A stretch of 64,000 bases of DNA, from contig CM077023.1 in NCBI GenBank assembly GCA_039090855.1, forward strand, positions 77,599,127-77,663,126, given 5' to 3'. The position numbers were made by a program, and so were the translations under genes. The DNA is from Macrothele yani. Its lineage: Eukaryota > Arthropoda > Arachnida > Araneae > Macrothelidae. The notes under the pieces were generated by a model, which was given only the letters and a program-made list of their open reading frames with translations, was not told where the DNA came from and ran no database searches. Below, one piece after another: positions 55,200-64,000 of the stretch. Positions within the stretch are counted from its first letter, which is position 1, and every line of letters starts with the position of its first letter.

Positions 55200-56205
55200 A
55201 CCTCCTTGGTTCTACATGACGAAAGTTTCTGTGCCTATCATTCAGTGGCAGCTTGTGCCATGTGGTTGCAGAGTTGTTTTTCTTCTTGCCGTACTGAAAG
55301 TTCCAGTACTCAAATTGTTGGTCTCCCTGTAAAACGCATATTCTGCTGAGAACTGCGATCTTATCAGCCCTAAATATACTGGAGTTAACTTGTGTGGGAA
55401 TCCTAGCTTCAATGAGTTCGTTTCCACATGAGTTTACTCGTTTTCATTTACACCGAGCAACGGGTAAGAAGCTGAAGACCTACAAAACAAAACTTCTTTC
55501 AGTGGCCGACATGAAAGTGACCGAAATCCCTGATGCCAACCGGGCTATCACAGCATTCGTGTTGTCCTGATATTTTGCTCTGAACCTCATGTTTCCTAAT
55601 CTCCAGACATGTCCTTAATTTGCATGATTCAGTCACAAAACTGACGAATTCTCCACAAACTGGGGAAAAGGGTTGGTCTTGAATCTTTTGTTCCTTTCTT
55701 GAGCGATACGGTTCCACCTAGTTTGTTGACAAAAAATTGGGTCTCTGCGTCATTAAGAATTACTAAGTGTGAATTCTGAATTTTAGCACAATCGGTTAAA
55801 AAATGTCGGTTGCAATACAAAAACAGACACGGATGAATGGACAGACAGACGGACAACAAATAACTTGTTTTCTTCCTCTTCGTAAGCAAAGAACGCCTAA
55901 CTGGTGTGTTTGGTTCGAAATGATGAACTTCCGTTTGCTAACTTCTGTTGGTAGGAAAATTCGCTAAATTGGCAAATTTTCAAAGCGTAGGCTAATTATC
56001 CTCAACAAATTGCGTTTATGACTTCGAAACGAAAATTGGAAGGTATTTTAATTGGGGATGAGACGAACAATTAATTATGTTGGTAAGTAAAAAAGTGTGT
56101 GCGTGTGGGAGGGGGGAGGGATTAAACCTTATATATAGAATTCAGCAAACTGCAGTACCAATACTTTTTAGCACGTCTTTTGTAAAAAAAGATCGTGCTT
56201 CTGTT
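55200..56205. other. Unassigned DNA with an inverse GACGGACA block
   Basis: At 55833-55858 GGATGAATGGACAGACAGACGGACA is the complement of a (GTCC)n head, so 55690-55860 is probably a minus-strand relative of the GTCC-headed repeats at 52.2 and 56.2 kb. Nothing else was recognised. Confidence 0.45.
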
Positions 56206-56210
56206 ATCGG

Positions 56211-58350
56211 TTTGTCCGTCCGTCCGTCCGTCCGTCAGTCGGTCCGTCCATCTGCACCCACGGTATCTCTGCAAATATTAGTCCGATTTGAAAAATTCTT
56301 TTTGCATTCGGAAGCCTGAAATATGCGAAGGACGATCCTTTATTTCGCTTTTTTTTTACGATGCACAATTTTGCCGCTGATGTCGAATTCAAAATTACGT
56401 TTTAATCCACATATTTGCTTCTAAATATCCAATTGAAAAAATTCTTTTATATTTCGATTCCATTTATATTGAAGAGTGTTTTAGCTATAGTTTCATTTTC
56501 AAATTACGCATAGATTTTCCGCTAGGGAGCGTAAAAGTTAATTCCATTTTTTCCGATAACTCTTCTCCTAAAACTCCGATTTGAAAAATCTTTTTTTCAG
56601 CGGATACATCTCCTAATGGAAAATCTTTTGCATATAATTTCGAATTTTTGGTAAAGAATACTTTGGCCACCAGGGGGCGTAAGCGTTAATTTTTGCTTCT
56701 GATGTATTTGCCATAAAATCTGAGCTTCTAAAATATCGATTGAAAAAATTCTGTCGTGGACTGATGTCACTCACATTGATAAACCTTTTCGGAAGATTTT
56801 CTTCCTAAAATATCTCACAGTTTCTCCGCCAGGGGGCGTAGATGTATATCTTATTTTTGTCAATATCTCTACTTCTAGGAGTACGATTTGAAAAATTCCT
56901 TCTTTGTTGGATAGTGTTTTCCGTGTGACATGTTTTTCATATAATTTCAAAATTTTCAAGTAATTCATAGACTTTCCGCCAGGGGTCGTAAAGGTAAATT
57001 GCGTTTCGCCCTATATTTCTTCTTCTAAATCTCCGATTTGAAAAATTCTATCTACACGGGATACAGCTCTTGATGGGAAATCGTTTGCACATAATTTCTA
57101 ATTTTTGTAAAAAAAATCGTTTGGCCACCAGGGGGCGTAAACCTTAATTTCTACTTCTGATGTATTTGCAGCAAAATATGAGCTTCTAAATTCTCGATTC
57201 AAAAAAACGTCGTTTGTAGACCGAACTAATCGTGTCGACAAACCTTTTAGAAACATTTTCTTCTTAAAATAGTGCATGGTTTCTGCGCCAGGGGGCGTAG
57301 ACGTATATCTTATTTTTGTCAATATCTCGACTTCTAGGAGTCCGATTTAATAAAATTCCTTCTTTGTTGGATAGTGTTTCTAGTGTGACATGTTTTTCCT
57401 AATAATTCAAAATTTTCAATTAATTCAAAGACTTTCCGCTAGGGGCGTAAAGGTAAATTACGTTTCCCACTATTTCTCTGCTTCTAAACCTCCGATTTGA
57501 AAAATTCCTTCTGCACCGGATACAGCTCCTGATGGGAAATCCTTTGCACATAATTTCTAATTTTGTAAGAAAATGGTATGGCCACCAGGGGGCGTAAGTC
57601 TTAATTTCCACTTCTGATGTATTTGCAGTAAAATATGAGCTTCTAAAATCTCGATTGACAAAAAAGTTTTTTGTTGACCGATGCTACTCATGTCGACAAA
57701 CCTTTTAGGAACACTTTCTCTTTGAAAAATGCATGGTTTCTACGAAAGGGGGCGTAGATGTATATCTTATTTTTGTCAATATCTCTACTTCTAAAAGCCG
57801 AATTTGAAAAATTCCTTCGTTGTTGGATAGTGTTTCCGATGCGAAATGTTTTTCCTATAAATTCAAAATTTTCAAGTAAATCATAGACTTTCCGCTAGGT
57901 AGCACAAAGGTAAATTGCGTTTTCTGCGTTATTTCTGTTCCTAAAGATCTGATTTGAAAAATTCTTCCTGTATCGCATACAAGACCTGATGGAAAATATT
58001 TTTCACATAATTTCTAATGTTTGGTAAAGAATGGTTTAGCCACCAGGGGTCATAAGTGTTAATTTCTGCTTCTGAAGTATTGTTGCAAAATCCGATCTCC
58101 TGAAAACTCGACTAATTTTTTTTTTTATTTCGACCGATACCGCTTATATGGATACACCTTTTGAGAATACTTTCTTCCTAAAATAATGCATGGTTTTCCC
58201 ACCAGGGGACGTAAAGTCACATCTTATTTTTGTCGATATCTCTGTTTCTAAGAGTTCGTAAGCTCACGATTCCGTTTACAGCAATATCTGAGGGATTAAA
58301 AACCCGATTGAGAATCTTCTTTCTTTCGTCAGATCTATAGTTTTCCATAC
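56211..58350 (+). repeat. Higher-order satellite, 458-bp period, with (GTCC)n head
   Basis: After a GTCC run (56213-56247), three related subunits of about 150 bp alternate. The GCCACCAGGG box recurs at 56666, 57124, 57581 and 58039, giving spacing 458, 457 and 458. A sister box CGCCAGGGGGCGTAG recurs near 56827, 57286, 57743 and 58200. Each subunit contains a TCCGATTTGAAAAATTC-like core. Subunits within a period differ more than the same subunit in successive periods, which defines a higher-order repeat. Confidence 0.93.
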
Positions 58351-58750
58351 CGGTTCCATTGACTTTGAATAGCTTTGATAAATTTAATTTGCGTCAGAAC
58401 GGATTCAAAAGATGTGCTTATTACACCCGAAAATTCGGTGTCATCTTTCTTGTTATAACTGAAATGTTTTACGTCACGATTTCGTTTGCTCCTTTCAATA
58501 CCATCACATCAAAATTTGATTGTAAAACTTCACTTCATGTTTTGTATTACTTCACAACTAATAACTTTCCTAAAGCACTAACAGATATGCGATAATTTAA
58601 TCTTAGAAGGAATGTTTACAACACTCGGGTACAGTCCCTTCAAATTAGCTAATCACGAGATACGAGCCGTTTGTCTTACTCAAATGCCTGTCCGCAAGAT
58701 GTTGATGCTACTGCAATGCCATCAGGAGGATCCCGTTAGAACATGCGCTG
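58351..58750. other. Unassigned DNA
   Basis: A frame at 58359-58595 has no recognised motif. It lies between the satellite and a SINE. Confidence 0.35.
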
Positions 58751-58760
58751 AACACAATGA

Positions 58761-58981
58761 GCCGCCCCGGTGGCGCAGTGGTTTAAGCGATGGCCTCTGA
58801 TCATTCGTCCGAACGGGGGTCTGTGTTCGAATCCCGGTGAGGCATGGATGTTGTGTTTGTCTTACGGCACTGGTTCTCTCCCTTCCCTGGAACCAGTGAC
58901 CCTAAATTACGGACGGGCGACTGCTTATAGCCCATTGAGTTGCTCACGGTGGTCGTTCAACCTCCAATCAAAAAAAAAAAA
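58761..58981 (+). mobile_element. SINE-1 copy
   Basis: Complete copy (A-box TGGCGCAGTGG, B-box TGTTCGAATCC) with an A-run. The TSD ACACAATGA is at 58752-58760 and 58982-58990. Confidence 0.95.
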
Positions 58982-58990
58982 ACACAATGA

Positions 58991-59563
58991 AACTCGTTTC
59001 ACGCTTGGTTGACTAATAATCACAACAGCCGTTTGGTTCCCAGTGAATCGTTACCTCTATAGAACAATAAGGCTTTGATGACTTAAGAATTGTAACGTTT
59101 AAGGTTATTTGATGAATTAAGCTACTTAAAGAACTATAGGCGTCTATATGGGAGGAGGGGGGGGGGCAAGAGGGACACTTGCCCTTCCCTGGAAATCTAA
59201 CTACACCATTTCTGTTCTTGGAAAGTATTGCAAAGGTTTTCGCGATACCACTAATTTTGATTAACGACTTTTCTGTTTAATTTCCTGATGTGTGTGTATA
59301 CAGTAAGCATTGGGGTAATGTTGAGAATTTACAGTAGAAGTGGACAGTCACAATATAAAGTAAAAATAGATTTTTGTATTGATTACAATTAGTTACAATC
59401 AATTATATGAATTTTTGTATTGATTATAATCATTCTTCAATAATTGTAGGAGAATAACAGACATTCGTATAGTATGGAAAAGCATAAAAGGCAGAGGAAG
59501 ATAAAATATATCATCCTCTGAACCAGCCATTCAAGCTGCTAGACAAAAATATCCCGAAGTGAA
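58991..59563. other. Unassigned AT-rich DNA
   Basis: No gene recognised. A G-run lies near 59152-59167. Confidence 0.4.
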
Positions 59564-59574
59564 GAACTTAGTTT

Positions 59575-59790
59575 GTCGCCCCGGAGACGCAGTGGTCTGA
59601 GCGCTGGCTCATGACCATTCGTCCGAGAAGGGTCCGGGTTCGAATCCGGTGAGGCATGGATGTTGTGTTTGTCTTACAGCATTGGTTTTCTCCCTTCCCT
59701 GGAACCAGTGACCCTAAATTAGGGACGGGCGACTGTTTACAGCCCATTGAGTTGCTCACGATGGTCGTTAAACCTTCAAAAAAAAAAAAA
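59575..59790 (+). mobile_element. SINE-1 copy
   Basis: Complete copy with a slightly altered head (GGAGACGCAGTGG). The TSD GAACTTAGTT is at 59564-59573 and 59791-59800. Confidence 0.94.
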
Positions 59791-59800
59791 GAACTTAGTT

Positions 59801-60210
59801 GAGGATGCTTTTTTTTCTTGATGACCGAATGAACGATCTCTCGAATTTTGTGGCACAAGTGACCCAAAAGGCGCATAGCTCAAAAGAATAACGAAGAAAT
59901 TTCCTTATTGTCCAAACATGTTTTCTAATTTGACTTATACCTCTTTTTATGTAGTTTTTGAGTGTTCTGGTTTCCAATAAAATTTGTGTTGAATGTGTGG
60001 TAAAAACGTGAGATAACTGTATCAAAACAAGAAGGCAGAGTGGAAATTTCCATATGGTGCTTGTGCATGTCATTTGTAGTAACAATTTCTGTTTGCCTCC
60101 TCCTGAAAACTAAGTTATGGGCGCCGATGTAAAGAACCCTTATGTTCTAATTCATATAGTTGCTGTAGAAATTGAAGCTATAAACTTAATTAAACAAAGT
60201 AAACAACACT
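59801..60210. other. Unassigned DNA between two SINEs
   Basis: Short frames on both strands without recognisable motifs. Confidence 0.4.
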
Positions 60211-60212
60211 TT

Positions 60213-60439
60213 GCCGCCCCGGTGGCGCAGTGGTCTAAGCGATGGCTTCTGATCATTCGTCCGAAAGGGGTGCGGGTTGGAATCCTGGTGAGGCATGGAT
60301 GTTGTGTTTGTCAACGGCACTGGCTCTCTCCCTTCCCTGGACCAGTGGCCCTAAATTAGGGACGGGCGACTGCTTATAGCCCATTGAGTTGCTCACGGTG
60401 GTCGTTAAACCTCCAATAAAAAAAAAAAAAAAAAAAAAA
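60213..60439 (+). mobile_element. SINE-1 copy
   Basis: Complete copy with a B-box change (GGTTGGAATCC) that should weaken pol III promotion, and an A-run of about 22. A clear TSD could not be fixed because the flanks are A-rich. Confidence 0.93.
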
Positions 60440-61065
60440 CTGTTTATTAGTTATATTTCATTCAAAATAAAAAATAAAATAAGAAAAACACTGCTTACAG
60501 TGACTGTAGTTGCAGTCTGTTTCAAATTACAAACCATCCTGTGCTATATGCTTTGAAACTGACTTTGCAAAAATGCTACAGCAGGTTCTTTAATGAGAGT
60601 AAGATATTTTTAATTATCCCATCAGTCTGTGTTTATGTGATCATCAGGACAGTGGGAAAGACTTTTAATAAATACCATAGGCACTGTATGCCACAAGAGC
60701 AGAATGTAAAAAACAAAACTCCTTCAAGCAGTACATGAACTTCCACACAAAAACTTGTTTCTAAATTTCAAACAACATTATGATGAGTATTTAAGCTATT
60801 ATACAAATTTACTGAAAGTGACAATGCTTAAATATTTTAAAATAAAGGCATTTCACCACCGAAAGAATAAAACAGAATAAATCATAAAAAGGATATCAAG
60901 GCGATTTGTTTCTGTATCAGTGAAGCTGTTGTTTATGATAATGGTTATTGTCAATCACGTAGCTGGAAACAATTTTTTTAACCTTATTGTTAAACTGCAT
61001 TTACAAGAAGAAAGAAAAAAGCTTCCTTTCTACAATGTTGATTCTACTGTACTGAACTCAATTTT
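60440..61065. other. Unassigned AT-rich DNA
   Basis: No gene or repeat recognised. Confidence 0.4.
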
Positions 61066-61068
61066 TTT

Positions 61069-61440
61069 GGGTGCTGGTCAAAACACCGACAATCAAACAA
61101 CCGACAGGTCGAAACACCGACAATCAAACAACCGACAGGTCGAAACACCGACAATCAAACAACCGACAGGTCGAAACACCGACAATCAAACAACCGACAG
61201 GTCGAAACACCGACAATCAAACAACCGACAGGTCGAAACACCGACAATCAAAATACCGACAGGTCGAAACACCGACAATCAAAATACCGACAAATCATAA
61301 CACCGACAATCATAACACCGACAGTTCAAGACACCGACAATCAAAACACCGGCAAATTATAATACCGAGAGTTCAAAACGCCGACAATCATAACATCAGC
61401 AATCATAACATCAACAATCATAACCGCTACAACCATACCA
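61069..61440 (+). repeat. 31-bp tandem array with GGGT start
   Basis: It begins GGGTGCTGGTCAAAACACCG. Then about six near-perfect 31-bp units (CGACAATCAAACAACCGACA plus GGTCGAAACAC) are followed by diverging units to about 61440. Because 31 is not a multiple of three, every frame stays open and gives spurious repeat proteins. The word style resembles the FB-1 and FB-2 end blocks. Confidence 0.92.
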
Positions 61441-62745
61441 CCGACAATTATATGGACTATAAGCCGGCGAGAAGAGTAACTCTATTCCGAGCGATGCCAA
61501 AATCACTGTGGGCAGTGGCAGCCGGTGACTACGTGCTGCAGCACGCTAAAAAAATTTAATTCATATTCGTATTGTTTAATGTAGCTGAAAGCCTGAAAGT
61601 GCATGTATATGATTTGCTGCCAGCCCAAAATCTGATTTTTAGACGTACCGTAATCAAGGCTCCTGTTCGTCATTCGGTCTGTGATGTCGGTTAGCACACG
61701 GGATTAACAGCGTGGTTCTGTTGCCACCTACCCGTTCGGACTTCCGTGCTGCAAATCGAGTAGCATGGCCCCAACAGCGTGTCAGTCCTGCTTCCTACAC
61801 CACACACCTCTTGGGGTCCTCTTGTCAAGCTGGCAACATGGGTTTCCAGCGTGCTGTATTTCTCTCAGTACGATATAAGATCGCCGGTAGGAAACGGCGT
61901 TGAAACCAAAGACCCCCCCCCCCCCATCCCCTCTTTCTCTCATCGGAACTGGGAGCAGGGCAGTTGACCAATAGAACAGAGGGAAACTTATCTGATTGTT
62001 TGTTTGTTTCTGTGCTCTCAAAACGTTTACTTGATCAGTCAGTTAAAATCTATCTGTGCTTTGAATTTTTGTTTTTCTTTATTCTGTGGTTTTCGTAATC
62101 TTTTAATTTCATGAATGGAGACTGCTATTAATTTAGTAGATTCTTTGTTGAAACTACCATTTTCTTCAAGAGCTTTAGAGGGAAAAATTGAAGTAAAGTC
62201 CTTAGGTCGACTAACACCAGATTTGATTATAGCTCAGAAGGCGAAATGCGGAAAAGTGCATTAAAAATCACAAATAATAAAGGTACAAGAGTGATTGACT
62301 GAATTGTATATTGAAGCACACTGTAAAAAAGTTTCGTATTAAAAATATGAAACTGAATAAAAACCTATTTTCAAAATAAATAAATAAATAAATAAAAATT
62401 AAAATAAATAAGTAATGTTTTCTACGCAACTGAAGTCGGGGCAGATTAATCAAGTCGTATATTCCGCAAAATGTTAGGCTTAATACCGTGTCGAATATAC
62501 GATTACCAATTTAACCATTAACACTAAAGAGGTGAACAAAATGAATAATCATATTAATTTATATGTAATTACGAAAATCTGCTTTCGGGTATTTACCCCA
62601 ATGACCAAGATGATCCCATTGCCCAATTCCTAAGGCCTTTAGTGGTAGTGGGAGGGGGGGTAGACCGCGTGTAAATCGGTAAGTCGCAGCACGTACACTC
62701 TCAGGAGCACGAACCGCCACTGACTGTGGGTGGTAAGGGGGAAGA
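61441..62745. other. Unassigned DNA
   Basis: A C-run lies at 61911-61925 and a short AAAT repeat at 62375-62400. Otherwise nothing was recognised. Confidence 0.35.
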
Positions 62746-63322
62746 CAACACCCAATCAGTGGATGTGCTTCACCGTTGCGGTGAACGATGGAACTTTATT
62801 AATTTCTATTCTTACCGACGGCAACATATTTTTATTCCGAGCGATGGCAATATCTGAGGGGATGGGTGGGAAGGCGGTGCATAGGTGTTGAATATGTCAA
62901 TGCTTATCTGCTGCCCCTAGCGGTGAACGATGGAACATTATTATTTTTATTCCGAGAGATGGCGACATCAGAGTGGAGGCAGAAATGGGTGGGTGATAGA
63001 AGGAGATGACAACAACCAAACGATGCTTATGTGCTGCCCTTAGCGGTGAACGACGGAACTTTATTAATTTTTATTCCGACCGACGGCAACATATTTTTAT
63101 TCCAAGCGATGGCAACATATGAGTATATGAGTGGGAAGGCGGATGCATAGGTGTTGGATATGTCGATGCTCATGTGCTGCAGCTAGCGGTGAACTATGGA
63201 ACGGCATTAATTTTTATTCCGAGAGATGGCAACATCAGAGTGGGTGCACAAATGGGTGGCTGATAGAAGGGGATGACAACAACCAAACGATGCTTATGTG
63301 CTTCCCCTAGCGGTGAACTTTG
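62746..63322 (+). repeat. Dimeric tandem repeat, 266-bp period
   Basis: The GCGGTGAAC box recurs at 62778, 62920, 63043, 63186 and 63310. The spacing alternates 142, 123, 143, 124, so two different subunits form a dimer of about 266 bp, present about twice. One subunit has GGGAAGGCGG and GGTGTTG, the other GACAACAACCAAACGATGC. Confidence 0.9.
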
Positions 63323-63506
63323 TCATTTGAAGAGACAACTTCTTCGCTGCTCCATTCCTGTGACGTCGGACATTTTCTGTCGCAGCATCTTTTGGTTCAG
63401 ATTCCCCTGCATTGATTTTATTGTAGCCGTTGTCTTACGATCTTTAAAATGAAAGGAAGTGTTTCTGAAATGAACAACAACGCTGCTTAATTTCTTATCA
63501 ATTTAG

Positions 63507-64000
63507 CTGCATCCACTTCTCATGGTATATCTCTGGGAAACCTATCCGAACACCACATTTCATTGGCAGGAAATAATGTGGCAAAAATTGAGTGATTTAG
63601 CGGGTACTGTTAGGGTTCATATTCGAAGTTGTACCATGAAAGTCTCGGAACTATATCCTTCCCAATATGGTGTCCCCATGTCTGCTCAGACATTTAACGA
63701 ATTCATGACCAACTGTTATATATACGACGGAAGAAATAAAATCGCCGTATTCAACAAAGAGTTGCTTATGAGCTGTTCCCCTTCTCCTCGAGAAATCGAT
63801 TACCGTTTCCAGCAACTTCCCCTACAGTCTGATGATTCATTGCTGTTGAATCGGTCGTTAATGTCATTAACAAGTGACCAATTTTGGACTCTGGGAGATG
63901 TGTGTGATCAAATTTGGAACAGAGTGAAAAAATTACAGTTTGGACCCCTTTTCCGGGATATAGTGGTACAACATCAAGGAACTTTTGTTGCCTTTCCTGA
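63507..64000 (+). CDS. Open coding segment of unknown function, runs off window
   Basis: The frame is open from the stop at 63504-63506 to the right edge (about 164 codons), with an internal ATG at 63636 (MKVSELYPSQYGVPM). It begins just after TTTCTTATCAATTTAG, which could be a splice acceptor at 63506, so it may be an exon. Composition is protein-like: mixed hydrophobic and charged residues, no low complexity, and a Trp-rich part (FHWQEIMWQKL) before the ATG, later DQFWTLGDVCDQIW. I do not recognise a family, signal peptide or membrane segment. It follows a tandem repeat directly. It could be a host gene, a viral relic or a transposon gene; the missing 3' part prevents a choice. Confidence 0.5.
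   Translation, partial: MHPLLMVYLWETYPNTTFHWQEIMWQKLSDLAGTVRVHIRSCTMKVSELYPSQYGVPMSAQTFNEFMTNCYIYDGRNKIAVFNKELLMSCSPSPREIDYRFQQLPLQSDDSLLLNRSLMSLTSDQFWTLGDVCDQIWNRVKKLQFGPLFRDIVVQHQGTFVAFP

Noticed and set aside
10950..60300. tRNA genes at the A-box and B-box motifs
   Set aside because: Each tRNA-like stretch is followed by the same SINE body and A-run and flanked by TSDs. The cloverleaf is degenerate, so these are SINE heads.
61071..61559. Two long overlapping frames encoding Thr, Asp, Asn and Gln-rich repeat proteins
   Set aside because: They are products of a 31-bp tandem array, which keeps all frames open. There is no start context, domain or conservation to support a protein.

Overview
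The window is eukaryotic repeat-dense DNA, most likely from an arthropod. It holds Tc1-like transposons, RTE, CR1-like and L1/Tx1-like LINEs, Ty3/gypsy and Ty1/copia LTR elements, FLYWCH-type MULE material, tRNA-derived SINEs, several satellites and a decayed phlebovirus-like glycoprotein gene. Nothing bacterial is visible. Several Tc1 copies recall arachnid Tc1 families, but that placement is an impression from memory. Apart from one unidentified open segment at the right edge, no host gene could be recognised.

Layout. 1-8.2 kb: a Tc1 remnant at the left edge, a SINE relic, and a broken minus-strand Gn/Gc-type glycoprotein gene (5.4-8.1 kb). 8.5-11.4 kb: RTE tails, AT microsatellites and two adjacent SINEs. 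11.65-50.97 kb: a nested pile of insertions (below). 51-56 kb: GTCC-headed repeats, a decayed Tc1 and a second tRNA-derived SINE cluster. 56.2-58.4 kb: a satellite with a 458-bp higher-order period. 58.7-60.4 kb: three SINEs. 61.07-61.44 kb: a 31-bp tandem array. 62.7-63.3 kb: a dimeric repeat with a 266-bp period. 63.5-64.0 kb: an open reading segment that runs off the window.

The pile can be largely unpacked from target-site duplications (TSDs). A Tc1 element (pieces 11649-12080 and about 50234-50971) was split by a foldback/MULE-like element (12081-16480, 9-bp TSD CGTCAACAT). That element carries an RTE LINE (12989-16174, 11-bp TSD GCAATTTGGGT). The same Tc1 was also entered by a copia element (16494-50232, 5-bp TSD TACAC). 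The copia 5' LTR was split by a CR1-like LINE, which later received a SINE, a complete gypsy element (17200-24665, TSD GTAT) and a Tc1 (25329-26759). Between copia gag and copia pol lie another Tc1 (27955-29508) and a giant inverted-arm element (about 29.5-47.96 kb). The arms of that element contain satellite DNA and flank a FLYWCH/MULE transposase relic. Its right arm was in turn entered by an L1/Tx1-like LINE carrying two SINEs.

Coding capacity. Two Tc1 transposases have uninterrupted frames, at 25494-26516 and 28203-29246; the second has lost a catalytic Asp. The gypsy element is young by LTR similarity but has stops and frameshifts. It preserves a textbook -1 frameshift signal at the gag/pol junction: TTTAAAC, a 6-nt spacer and a 9-bp stem. 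Every other element is visibly broken. All family assignments come from motifs read by eye; no database search was run.
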